Made by a program: the position numbers and the translations under genes
Shown: positions 12,506 through 24,109 of the stretch, one piece after another
Numbering within the stretch: the stretch's first letter is position 1
Layout: the number at the start of each line of letters is the position of its first letter
Notes under the pieces: generated by a model
The model's input: the letters and a program-made list of their open reading frames with translations, nothing else
The model's database searches: none
Told to the model about the DNA's origin: nothing
NCBI GenBank assembly: GCA_023935145.1
Contig: CM043700.1
Span: forward strand, 142,782,828 to 142,846,827
DNA: 64,000 bases
Origin: Bretschneidera sinensis
Taxonomy: Eukaryota; Streptophyta; Magnoliopsida; Brassicales; Akaniaceae
Direction of reading: 5' to 3'

Positions 12506-12944
12506 TGACGTAAAACGCTAGCGGAAGAAGAACTAGGAAGAAGAATTGTGCCTTCAACCCTCAATACGATAACTCTCATGAAGAGAAAGAAACCCTAATT
12601 TTATTCAGAAAATAATAATCCCTAATATTACATGGCCTCTTTATTTATAAGGTTAAAGTAAAAAAAAAAAGGAAAATCGAAATTAGGAAAGTACAAAATA
12701 GAAAATTTCTTAAAAACGGAAAACTGCTAAATTGGAGGCCTAAACGTCATTTTTTGGCTAAAATCCCGCCATACTGATAAAAAATCAGTTTTGCGCGGTG
12801 GCCTGTTTCCAATCAGACCAGGGTTTCGAGGCCCGATCTGAGCTGGCATGTAAAACGATGTAAACCATACCCTTAAATTTAAAGCGATCTAACCGTTCTA
12901 GGTAGTTTATGACCATCTATTCTGTTTTGTCTACCTATTCTACA
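12506..12944 (-). repeat. 5' LTR of the gypsy element
   Basis: It is the partner of 7482-7920 and has the same length by coordinates, although it carries a few small compensating indels. On the minus strand it runs from TGTAGAATAGG to CGTTTTACGTCA. Confidence 0.9.
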
Positions 12945-13129
12945 TAAGATAATTACAAAATGTTTAAGGTTATGAATATCGAGATTTATAGTTCAGAATG
13001 TGCTAGTAAAGAGGTCTGATCCAATCTCTTAGTTACTAAAAAAAACAGAAATTCAAAAATTTAAGTGAAGACCTTCTAAGTTTTTGAACAAAAGTCTATA
13101 TTAAGTAGTCTTTATTTGAATTTTAGTAC

Positions 13130-13565
13130 CTATGAGCATCAGCCATATAGGCTGTAACAACACACGGGGTAGTCATTGCACTGATTTGGTTCTCAAAAGA
13201 TGTGATCCAGGTGACAGTTACAGAAGGATTTGATCAAGTTCCTGCAACTGTCAATAATAGCACTAAGGGGTGAAAGATAGTGACACCATTGTTGACCAAA
13301 TGTACCGCAATTTCACAATCCATTTCAATGATAATTTTTCTACACTCCCATGTCAACAGCAAGTTTGAGACCAAGTTACAAAGCCCATAACTCAGCACTC
13401 AAACTGGTACAGATTCGAAGATTATATGTTCTTCCAGAAATCCTTCATCCATTTTTCACAGTGATCTCTAAGGAGAACACCAGCACCGACAACTCCAGGA
13501 CTTCCATTTGCAGCCCCGTCTATGTTCAACTTAGTAAAACCAGTAGGGGTGGTCCAATTAATCAA
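13130..13565 (-). pseudogene. LINE-type RNase H (RVT_3) relic
   Basis: The minus strand reads WTTPTGFTKLNIDGAANG then PGVVGAGVLLRDH, and after a frameshift CTSLSAELWAL and LKLAVDMGV. This is the plant RNase H-like domain found at the C-terminus of LINE retrotransposons and related genes (consensus K-x-N-x-DGA..., SAELWA). Frameshifts and stops break it, and no neighbouring RT domain remains. Confidence 0.75.
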
Positions 13566-14125
13566 GGATCAGGCAGTTTTAGGATTTTTTTGTGTTTTCC
13601 CTACTTAACACATGCCATTCCCAAGCCCCAGAGAGGGCATAGTTCAGAACATTGTGGCTAGAACACTGCTTGTTACGTCGCAACCAAAGACTGACACACA
13701 GAAGGAAAGAAGAGCAAGTGCCTACTTTTGAAATAGAAAGATACAAGTGTACCTGTTTTTGTAATTCTCAAAAAAAAAAGTGTATAATTAGGGGATGGAG
13801 AAAGTATATATTTTAAACATTGTCCGTCGTCAAATCATGTAACATCAAAATGACAGCTTTTTCAAGTCCAATCTTACAAGGGTATTTCCTCTATAAAAAA
13901 TCTTATAAGGGTAGTTTAGTAATTCTAGTAACCTACAAACTGCCAATAGACAATCATTGATTTCAAGTGGAGAACAATAGTATTCGGATTTTACCCGTCT
14001 ATTCAATAAAGGAGCGAGTACAACCTGCATCACAAACGCAGCGATCTAAGGAACCAATGCCTAGAAAGCAAAAGATAGCATTTGACAGCTTCAATCAAAG
14101 CCACAAACCTCCCATGTTACTCCTC

Positions 14126-14131
14126 CACGTG
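14126..14131. promoter_or_regulatory. G-box in the PRR5 promoter
   Basis: CACGTG inside TCCACGTGTCC, about 520 bases upstream of the ATG. G-boxes are bound by PIF/bHLH and bZIP factors and occur in many clock-gene promoters. Confidence 0.5.
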
Positions 14132-14184
14132 TCCGACTTCTGTTCATGAAATACAGTCTCCTCAGGACTCATCAGAGCACATAC

Positions 14185-14193
14185 AAAATATCT
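14185..14193 (+). promoter_or_regulatory. Evening element in the PRR5 promoter
   Basis: A perfect AAAATATCT, the site bound by the MYB-like clock factors CCA1, LHY and RVE8, lies about 460 bases upstream of the PRR5 start codon. Confidence 0.65.
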
Positions 14194-14371
14194 TCTTAGT
14201 GCAATTAATATTTTAATCTTTTATGTGGGCCCGCACAAAAATAACCCAATTTTCAAACAAAAGGACCTTTTAATCTGCACCACCAAACCACCAAGCGGGT
14301 GAGAGCCATCCATTTGCCTTTGGATCTTTGAGCACGCATTGCTGACGTGGCACGCCATACCCGAGGGATCG

Positions 14372-14380
14372 AGATATTTT
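14372..14380 (-). promoter_or_regulatory. Second evening element in the PRR5 promoter
   Basis: AGATATTTT on the plus strand is a perfect evening element on the minus strand. A one-base variant (AAGATATTTC) follows at about 14397-14406. Clustered sites support morning-phased MYB control. Confidence 0.65.
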
Positions 14381-14648
14381 GCCTACTTGTTAATCAAGAT
14401 ATTTCAAACCGTTGGATTAGAGTCCGTGAGCAGTGGAATCGGTATCAGAGCCGTCCGATCATTGGCTACTTGCAGGATGGACTTTCCATTTTAGATATTC
14501 TTTAGATGGACAAAGTTAGCGGAGGATCATAGTCTATAGATATATAGATTTTTCTGCTTCTCTCCTAATCATCTCTTTTTTCTTTCACTCCAAGTAACAA
14601 AAAAGAAAGAGCTTTGTGGCTTGGTTTCAGTGGTGCAGAGTGAGAAAC

Positions 14649-17600
14649 ATGGATGAAGTGGTAGTGAGCAGTGAGGATGTGGAAGTGAAGACAGAGAGCG
14701 AGGCAGAGAAGGAGACAGAGAGTGGGACAGAGGGGAAGAAATTGAATGATGGGTTGGTCAAGTGGGAGAGGTTCTTGCCGAGGATGGCGTTGAGGGTATT
14801 ATTGGTAGAAGCTGATGATTCCACCAGGCAGATAATATCTGCTCTTCTAAGGAAATGCAGTTACAGAGGTGAGTTTCTTTTTCAGTGCTTCAATTGTTCT
14901 TTTCCTTCAATTTTAGGTCGTCGTCTTCGAATTCGTGAACTGGGTTTTTGGTGGGTTTAATTTAGTTGATCTCTCTGGTGTTTTTGAAGAAGTGGGTAGT
15001 GATGGTGGATTTGGTATAATTTATTTTGAACTGTTAATTTCCTTGAATATCTCGTTTAATGTTTCTGAAATATTGGAGTAGTTGTTTGGCCAAATGTTCA
15101 GTTTTTGCGGGCTTTTGTTTATTTTTGAGCTGTGGTTTCAGTTGGTACTCGGTAGCCACACGCTCTGCTCTGTAGAGGCGAAGAGGTCTCAAGTTCAAGT
15201 CCCCAACCCCAAGTTATCGCAATAGATAAAGAAAGTAACAAAATAGAAAATTGGTTTATTCTGCTTTCAGTTTCTTTGGTTGGATTTGTTAACTTGGGTG
15301 ATGGTTCAAGTTACTCGTCATTTCCTTTTTTATGGGTCCATTTGTAATTTTCCATCTATCTTGTTGTGGGATTTACCTGCTCAAATCGCCTATATAAGGT
15401 GCAGGCCATTTTGTTCTATATGAGAGATAATTATGGTCTAATTCACCTGGCTGGCTATTCTGCTGTTTCCAATTTACAACAAAGTAGAAACCAGAAAATG
15501 AAAAAAGAGGCAATTCCTAACCAAAATGGAAACAGAATTTAGACAAGATATGAGAAAAACCTCTGAATCCTTTTAAAGGAATCCTAAATCATTCATGTCC
15601 TCTCTAGCTTGTTTTCCATGTTATGACATTCTAAATATATCTTTTAATAGGTTAATTTTACCATGGACTTACACTGCCATGATACCCCCAACTAGAGCAC
15701 TTGATGGCAGAACACTACACAACTTGTACAGTTGTACCATATGTAACACTTGCCTCTTATTTCTTTACCAACCCTATCAAGCTTACAAAGAAATTTTTAT
15801 CTTGATGAACCTATAGCTCTATTTATTTAGTTTACTTCATATCTACTAGCTCTAGGGACCACATTTTTGCACTAGAACATGTTGAACTATAGTCATTTTA
15901 TGCTACTGCTGTTGCATTTTCTGAGGCTGAAGTTTTGTATATTAAATTTAACTAAAATCTAAAACCTCTAGATGCTATACTTGGAACTGAAAAGTTTTTC
16001 CCCCCTTTTGAGCAGTTATTGCTGTTCCTGATGGCTTGAAGGCATGGGAGATACTGAAGGGAAGACCGAATAACACAGATCTCATATTGACAGAAGTGGA
16101 TTTGCCATCAATATCTGGATATCCTCTTCTTACACTAATTATGGGGCACGAGATTTGCAAAAACATTCCTGTTATAAGTATGAATATGAAGAATAATAAC
16201 TTCCACACAAATATGGCACTGATTTGTTTTCCCTTGTGAGAGTAATTTGAGTAACTTTTTTCCCTCTTTTTTTTTCCTGTGTGAATTTGCAGTGATGTCT
16301 TCACATGATTCAATTAGCACAGTTTATAAATGCATGTTGAGAGGTGCTGCTGACTATCTCGTTAAGCCTATAAGGAGAAATGAGCTGAGAAATTTGTGGC
16401 AGCATGTATGGAGAAGACAATCTGTATGTCTTCTACTTACACTTGTCTAATCTCTCGCTACCCTCTTTTCTGTTCCTTGAAAATTATGACCATCCTTACT
16501 AAGTCTTGGTTTATTTTTAATCCTTCAGTCGATAGTTGGAGGAAATGGCTTCCAGGATGAGAGTGTTGGACAGCAAAAGCTAGAAGTCACTTCTGAAAAT
16601 AATGCTGCGAGTAATCAGTCAAGTGGGTTCATAGCTTGTATCCAGAGAAACAAGGAACAAATTGAGAAAGGGAGTGATGCTCAGGTTAGTGTTCTCCACA
16701 TGGTTTATGAGGCAGTTAATAAAGCTATTTGACTGTTGTATTGGCCTTTTGAAACCTTAATTCCAATTCACTGCCTGTAAAGGCATAATTTATCAAAATA
16801 AATGCCAAGTGTTATATAAAATCATAGGCCATCTTGTTTTATCGGGCCTGTTAACTTGCTGATGCCTGATTTAACTAAAAATAGTGTTTAGATAGAAAAA
16901 AAAAATCTTGCTTTTTTTTAATAAGTAAAAAAAAATCTTCGACTCTTTTGTAGTTTGAATATGTTGAAGGTTATCTTATAATTATATTATATTTCCATCT
17001 ACTGTGAGAAACCATTTTCTAAGTATTGTGGGGAGTCAAAATCCTGCCAACTTAGGTCATAGAATCTCTCGCACTCAAGCTCTTCATCTCCCAATTGGAA
17101 ATGCAATCTTGATATCGTCCATTTTTCCTCACTATTTTTCACAAACTTATTTTAATTTCTTAAAATTTCATATTGTTTTAGGTACTGTATAAATTTATTA
17201 TGGATTTATTTACTTGATCCGACTCTCTTAAAAGTGATCTAGATTCTTATGGGGTATGCCAGAGCAGTTTTAGGAACACGTAATTGACTTGTTCTCCAGG
17301 GCATATGTGTATGTTTAGATGTGGTTGCTCATTATTAAAAGGAATTTCCTTTCAATTTAGAATTGGCTATGTGAAGTTTCATGTAGAGACCGCATGTTTG
17401 CTGTCTATTGCAGAGCTCTCGTACAAAACCAGACTTGGAAGCTGAGAGTGGGGACATGGAAATTATGCAGGATTTTTCTCAGCCAAAATGGAGCAAATCT
17501 TTACCTAATGACATAAAAATACAGAAGCACAAAGAATGTCCTGATTTCTGTCAGGAATTGCCTAATTGTGAGAGCAAGGCTGGCGGTAAAATATTTCCTC

Positions 17601-20451
17601 ATATTCAATTTATCATCATCTTGTCTGTTCGGTTTAGTAGCGGAGCATCTAACTTAATGCTTCAATTAAATTAGGATCAGTGGTGGGTGCTTCCAATGAT
17701 GTCAATAGAACATTTGTGACTGAGTATGTTGAACCAGAAAGTCAAAGGAGGGATGCTGATATCATTGGTGAGGCTTGTAATGTCCTTGCCAATTCTTCCA
17801 GGGAAGCCATTGACTTCATGGGAGCATTTAGTACTCACTATTCTACTTCAGATAATGGCACAAGCAAGTTTTATTCTCCACAACTATTGAACCTTTCCTT
17901 GAGAAGATCTCATCCTAGTGCCTTTGAGAATCATGTTTATGAGGAAAGGCCTATCCTCCAGCATTCTAGTGCCTCGGCTTTTTCACGGTTTGTTTCTGTC
18001 TCTATTTATCATTCTTCTTTGTTGAGAAGTTCACAATTACTTTTAGACGCCATAACATTAATATGACATTAAGTTGAGCCTGTTGGTTACATATCTTTCC
18101 TTGTTTTATGGTTTTGAAGATTTTAGCCTCGCCATTGTTTGGCATAATATTTTCAGATTTGTTTATACAATTCTGATATTTTTAGTATAAATGTTCTATT
18201 CAATTATTTGAGTAAAATCTTATGATTGATAGTTTTTAAATTGTTAAATTGGATATTCCTTGTGTTTACGGCGGATCATTCAAATTAGATTGGATTTCCT
18301 TTGTAATTTGTAAATTAAACGGATACATTGGATGATTTTGGTTTAATTTGGGTATTCGCCATGATTTGTATAATGGTGGATTCGTGGAATTTTTTGATTA
18401 CTTTAATATAGAACATGAAAATATATGCTTTACTTTGGTGGGGTGGATTCAGAAACCTAAGAATCTTTATCATTTGTTTTAAAATCAATTTAGTTTAGTT
18501 TATTTTGTTTGCAACATACAATTATAAATTTGGAAATAGGTTAAAATAGACTTAGTTTAGATAAAAATATATTTTCACTACGCAATTCCCTGTGGATTCG
18601 ATCTCGAACTTGCACAATACTATATTGCAAACGACTCGTGCGCTTGCGAGTAATTTTAAACTCACAAGAAGTTATATTTTTAAACAAATTGAGTGGATCA
18701 GATAATAACCAACCAACTATGGATTCAAGTTCATCCGCTATGTAATCTCTACTAACACAAAATGCATATCAATTCTGTGAAAGGTTTTAGGTTATGTAAG
18801 AGTCTTGAATGTGGACTTTCAAAAAACTTTGAGAGATTAATTAGTAAAGCTTTTAGTTCTCTACCATGTAAAGTAGTATGATTTGATTATCTTGGAAGGA
18901 AAATATGAAAATACAATGACATGCTTGCAACGAGTTCAAGAAATAAACAATTGTATTGTTTGACTCTTTTTTAATAAGTTTTTTGGTGGTGATGGAGTGG
19001 TAGGATATTTTATTTTAATTTCTCATTGGAATGTTAGATACTTTTACTGGACTCTGCGCTAATCCATTAAATAATCCTTCTTGCAGGTACACTAACAGGC
19101 CAATGCAGGCCCAATGTTCAAACTCACCAAGAACAAATTATGAGAAGAATTTATCTGAGATTGTGGCCGGTTATAACTCCAATGCTCCTGGTCCCCCAAG
19201 TATTCAAAGAAGTATTACCTCTTTGGCTTTTGGTCAATCTGATATTCAACCAAAACTATCTGAACTGGCAACTTCATGGGCTCAACAGAGACCTGTCCCA
19301 GTTCCAGTTAAAGGCATAAGGGTTAATAATGTTAACACGGTCTATGGTTCAGGAGTTCCTCCAACTTTTGGCACACAAACAACTCCATCACCAACACCAA
19401 GTCCTAGTTCAGCCAGCCAACAGGAACTCACCTCTCGAGTAAATCCATTTCATCAGTCCAGCTTTGAAAATAACAAAATTGAACAGTTATATGACCGACT
19501 TGTCCAAAACGTGAACTCTGCCAATCAAACTATGTACAAGCTGGACCATAAATTGGATTCTTTGGAGGATCGAGGACATATTTCTACTGTCACTGATCAG
19601 AGTGGAAGTGGAAGTTTTTGTAATGGTGCTATGAACCATCTTAACAGCATGGGGTATGGCAGCACTTGTGGAAGTAACAGCAATGTTGATCAGGTTGCTG
19701 TTGTCAGGGCTGGTTCAGAAAACAGGAATGAAGATGGTTTTATAACTCCCAGTGGAAATTCTCACCGATCCATCCAAAGAGAAGCTGCTCTTACAAAGTT
19801 CCGCTTGAAGCGGAAAGATAGATGCTTTGAGAAAAAGGTACATAATTATACTTATTGATATTATTGTACAGTGTCTACCATGAAGTATTGCTGCTATTAT
19901 AACCTCTGGTACTGTGGCATATCTGACAATGAGTCAAGTGGAATTATCATACTCAATGATGGAGTACCAGTCAAGGGTTTTTAGGCTGTTATATTTTAGG
20001 CATGGGTTTGCAAATTATGGATATACATTTAATTGAAATTTTATTTTTCTTTTAGGGGTTTTGATTTGGTTTAGGACTTGTTTTAATGGTTAGGTTTTGG
20101 TGCCTAAATAAGAACACCTTATTAGGGTTTTAGATTAGAGTTGATTGTTGAGAATTGGATACAGAATCTCGGTTTACTGGGTCCTTTCCCTTCTTCTCTC
20201 CATATTCGCCTCCTATGGTGTTACTGTTCTGCTTCACTCTATGTCTTCATGATATTATTTGATTGCAAAATACAAGATAAAATGACAAACATATTTGTTT
20301 TGTTAAATTTGATTCACAGGTTCGCTATGAGAGTAGGAAAAAGCTTGCAGAGCAACGTCCAAGAGTAAAAGGACAATTTGTTCATCAAGTGCGGACCGAA
20401 CCTACATCTGCAGTAGCACAGAATCACTATGGCAATTCATATGATAGCTAG
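14649..20451 (+). CDS. PRR5: Two-component pseudo-response regulator 5, circadian clock repressor
   Basis: Eight coding exons (14649-14868, 16016-16177, 16293-16423, 16529-16684, 17414-17585, 17675-17987, 19087-19837, 20320-20451), all GT-AG and in phase, give 678 residues. Residues about 46-165 form a receiver-like domain ([53 protein letters not shown]). The usual phospho-acceptor Asp is Glu (E100 in LILTEVDLP), which defines a pseudo-receiver. The middle holds short conserved PRR5/PRR9 stretches ([24 protein letters not shown]). The CCT domain is near 616-656 ([21 protein letters not shown], then [15 protein letters not shown]). PRR5 binds DNA through CCT and represses CCA1/LHY in the evening; it also interacts with TOC1 and ZTL. 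The [17 protein letters not shown] and YESRKKL stretches favour PRR5 over PRR9. The 1.1-kb intron 6 holds a possible retroelement scrap. Confidence 0.93.
15131..15225 (+). repeat. SINE-like tRNA-derived segment in PRR5 intron 1
   Basis: It has a box-A-like stretch (TGGTTTCAGTTGGTA) and about 50 bases later AAGTTCAAGTCCCC, close to tRNA box B (GGTTCRANTCC). It shares its core with the segment at about 5090-5129. No target-site duplication was identified. Confidence 0.4.
18560..18690 (+). repeat. Possible retroelement scrap in PRR5 intron 6
   Basis: The stretch around TTCCCTGTGGATTCGATCTCG, followed by an ACTCGTGCGCTTGCGAG stretch, resembles a sequence I recall from untranslated leaders of plant LTR retrotransposons. 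There is no coding domain or LTR pair beside it. The call rests on memory of the motif. Confidence 0.3.
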
Positions 20452-23400
20452 CTACTCGACTATGTAGGATTAGAAAGCAAAGTGGGTAGATTCAAATATG
20501 GTATAAATTTTAGATCTTTAGAATGAATAGGTTTTGATCATTCCAGCATTTTGTTTTGTCAAATCCGAGAAACAAAGAGGGGGCAGAATTACGTATACAG
20601 GTTGAAAGATGCTTTCTAACAACCATCTACATATTTATCTTATTTGCCGATATTCATAGAGATAATTACCATGTATATGAATTTACTATAAAATAGCATT
20701 GTAATCTTTTGATCATGAGTTATTTTTTCTGATTTGTGTGCCTCATTTATTCTTTACTTGTTGACATGCAAATTTTTTCAATCACCAAATCGGTGTAAAC
20801 TCAATTTAGTCATCGCCATCTAGAGTATGAATAAACCAACTTATCTCTAGTTGGATTGTCCTGAAACTTTTTTGCCCTCTTTCTCCTCAAGACAAAAGTG
20901 CTGTTTTATCAGTCCATTTTTGGGAAGTTTTTACCTTCTCTCGTTAGGTCTGTCAAATGTTTTGTCACAGATTCTGAGTGTAGAAAAAATCCAGAGGCTT
21001 GATAACAAATCCAGTTCACGGGATGCTGCCACCTATAAGCTTTGCAGTACGTATCAAAGTTTGACTGAACTTTTGAATCTCTGAATGTTGTTATATTATC
21101 TTTACAAAAATTTGGTATCCCACCAATAACTCAATTTGTATGCTTGTCACCATCCTTAAATCAACAAGACTAAAAGCTAGCTAATACCTGATCTATTGAA
21201 GAAATTAAGATATGTTTTTTTAGTATAATTTCCACAAATACCAAGTGGACCATGGGAGATGAGTTCTTGTTTGGTGGGGCACTACAGTTTGAATTCCAGT
21301 TGTATTAGCAGCATTTAACATCCATTACCCATATGGACCACAAGTTTTGTTTTTTTAATTTTCCAAATAATTATCCTCTTTAACCTACTATGCAAAAGAG
21401 GCTCTCTTCAGTCCATGTTTTATTTTTGATCTTCTGAAAATGAAACATGTCACTAATCCCAAAGACCAATGAGAGGATAGGAGTAGCTTTTAAGGTTAGC
21501 GACTCTGTTACTCTTTTCTTTTGCTTCTGTGTTGTTTGAGGCTTGCTTGCTTTAGATTTGGACTTTTTTTTTTGTTTGTTTTCTTGGGGAATATTATTCT
21601 TTTTCTACAGGGATTGAGATTGATCATCAGGATAATGCAATATCTGGGCCAATTTTACAAGTGAACCATATATATATATATAAGATGGGTATTGAATTCT
21701 AGTTTTTTATTTGAAGATGAAAAATAACCACTAGATTAAGAAATTCGAACACTAACTAAGGTTGGAAAATGAAATCAATTCAAGTATCAAAAGTGATCAC
21801 TAAATCAAAAAGTCCTGGATCCACACGGTTCTCTTAATAAAGGAATTAAAATCAATGATATAAAAAGCCAAATATCTTTTTTCTCCTCTTATAATCAAAA
21901 CATAATGGCCCTAAGTTAGGTCCCATAGCAAAGAAATAAGCGAAAATAATAGAAAGTAAAGCTGAGCAGGTGAGAAATCACCAAGATCATCCAGCAGCTT
22001 TTCTCTTGATTGAAAACTTTGAAAGGCTCAATAACTCAGGAGAAAAAATATTTCAAAAGCAAAACAAAACACTTCCCCTGTTTTCAAACGTCTCTGCCTC
22101 GGAAAACTTGTACCGAGTAATATTCTCTCTCAAGATCATAATTAGAGAGGACCTACCACCCCACAGCCTTCTTTATCAAATAGAAAGTGCCTCACCATTC
22201 AAACAATCCATTAGTTCACATTGGCACACATCAAAAGGTGGGGACCCATCAAAGTGTGGTGAAAATCAAATCAGACGGCTGAGACAAGAGTAGTTCATCT
22301 CATTCATTTATTGATTTGGACTGATAACATTACATTATAAATTTATAATGTGTTATTACCACTTGCAGTTGCACCCTTTTCTTAACCTAGAAGTAAAACG
22401 GCTACATAAGACACATTAAGCACAAGAAAGCATTAGAATGCTTTCACGGGGTTTAAAAAAAAAGAAGCCAGTTTACATATGCTTCATGTCTGCTCTTCTT
22501 TTGAGCTCTTTTTTTCTGCACTGCTCAATAAAAATGAAAGATACCCATAAAATTCCCGTGTCGTATAAACTAAACATCCTTAAATCACCGCTAGTTTATC
22601 ATATAAGACTATATTTCGTTTGGAATTTGTTTTAAGTTCAATTTAAAGCAAAAAAAAACAAAGTTTAAAAGAAGACATTTTTTTACTTTAAGTTGGACTC
22701 CAAACACTTTTACTAAAAACAAGCTGGGTAAAGAGAAAGATGAGGATGCCACCAGGCCTCTGCACCATTTCTTCTCACTAATCTCCAATCAATTAGAAAG
22801 GCTATTGGCTATTGGCTATCCTATCTTCTCTATTAAAAATTAAAGGCTTACTTTCCTAATTATTTTTTTTAAAAAAAAGCGTGTGTAACCTCTGATTCTG
22901 GCTAAGAAAGATATCTCCTATCCTCCCCTATCAATCATCATGTTATAAAAAACATCTCTTTCTAAAGCATCTAATAAAATTGCACTAAAGCCACAGCATG
23001 GCTCTCTAAGATAAGCAGAGTGCATGCATATTCATATTCATGGTGTTGAAAGAGTTCCTAACAGGGGACCCTTTGAATATTAGGTATCCCACTATCCTTA
23101 CATGACTGCCATTTGTACTATAAACAGTGGTTACAGCTGGTAATCACCACCAGTACTTCTTGAGCTTCATTCTGACCAGTACAGGGTTAGACTAATAGAG
23201 GAAGGAACTTTTTTTCTTAGTAAATGTTAAAACTCATATACTTGTTAATACCCTGTTTGAATTCTAATTTAAAACAAAAATCATACAGAAACGAATGAAA
23301 GCTTCTTGTTCCCCTATCATTAACAATCTAAATAGGTGTAAAGGGTATTTTAGAATTTTAATATCGCTATGTTTGTTATACCAAATTAAGCATGGAATTG

Positions 23401-24037
23401 GATTGAAATCATGAACTTAACTCAAAAGGAAATTAATTCAATATTGCAAATCATCCATTCAAAATCAATGCAAAACATAAGGGTTTAATTCAATTTTCAT
23501 TATAAAAAATTAACGATCTAATAGGTGTAGCATATAAAATGAAAGTAAAATGACATGAAATGTTATTAAAGCAGTAACTATTTCTCATAATATCATACTA
23601 CTATTTACTAAAACGTATAATATTATTTCATGTCTTGTGGAATCTGTATTCAGACATCAAATCTTGTATTTGCAAAGCCAACAACATATATAAAAGCACA
23701 CTTTTTTTGGCTCTCTTTTTTTTAAAGGCTAATTATAGCTCATACTATATCCTACCTCTACTCTAGCCACTGCCTCCCATCAAATTTGTTAAATCAAAAA
23801 GAGGCCAAAACATGAAGCATGGTACTGATCCAACGATTGAGATTCATATTTAATGTATTAATGTAAATTTTAGGACCATAGACTTAAAAAGTGCATTCCA
23901 GGAGTTTATAATCAAATATCTTACAGCAACCCCCCACCAGAAGCAGTTTCCAGTCAAAAGCATTGCGTGATTGCTGTGCTTTCTATTTCCCAATGCTCCC
24001 TTTATTAATCCCTTCACCTCTCCTTCCTTAGCATTGC

Positions 24038-24091
<54 letters not shown>

Positions 24092-24109
24092 CCTCTCCCC
24101 TCCCTGCAA
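20452..24109. other. Intergenic region PRR5 to NHL gene
   Basis: It starts with the PRR5 3' UTR. The rest is AT-rich with a short TA repeat (about 21668-21682) and a 107-codon frame at 21970-22293 that has no domain and biased composition. No gene, RNA or transposon is recognised. The last 150 bases are the NHL promoter and 5' leader. Confidence 0.5.
24042..24082 (+). repeat. (CT)n microsatellite in the NHL 5' leader
   Basis: About 20 uninterrupted CT units lie about 30 bases upstream of the NHL start codon, then the pyrimidine run continues interrupted to 24100. Pyrimidine-rich 5' leaders are common in plants. The length is likely polymorphic. Confidence 0.9.

Larger units (their letters stand above)
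7482..12944 (-). mobile_element. Ty3/gypsy LTR retrotransposon, nearly full length but decayed
   Basis: Two direct repeats of 439 bases (7482-7920 and 12506-12944) bound an internal region with, on the minus strand, gag, protease, reverse transcriptase, RNase H and integrase. That order defines Ty3/gypsy (Metaviridae-type) elements. Each LTR starts TG and ends CA. Next to the 5' LTR is a primer-binding site complementary to the initiator tRNA-Met 3' end, and next to the 3' LTR is a purine tract. The coding frame is broken by several stops and shifts, so it is not autonomous. By my hand alignment the LTRs differ at about 50 positions, roughly 88% identity, many of them transitions, indicating an old insertion. 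No clean target-site duplication is visible. No chromodomain is visible after the integrase. Confidence 0.93.
12945..14648. other. PRR5 upstream region with a LINE relic
   Basis: It contains the RNase H relic (13130-13565) and, from about 14100, the PRR5 promoter with a G-box and evening elements. A TATA-like stretch is near 14534-14545 (CTATAGATATATAG), about 110 bases upstream of the ATG. Nothing else is recognised. Confidence 0.5.

Noticed and set aside
7477..12952. GATAA as a target-site duplication of the gypsy element
   Set aside because: GATAA precedes the left LTR, but on the right it starts three bases beyond the LTR end. It could be chance in AT-rich DNA, so I did not call it.
21970..22293. 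A 107-codon plus-strand frame
   Set aside because: No domain, no splice context and composition like the surrounding non-coding DNA.
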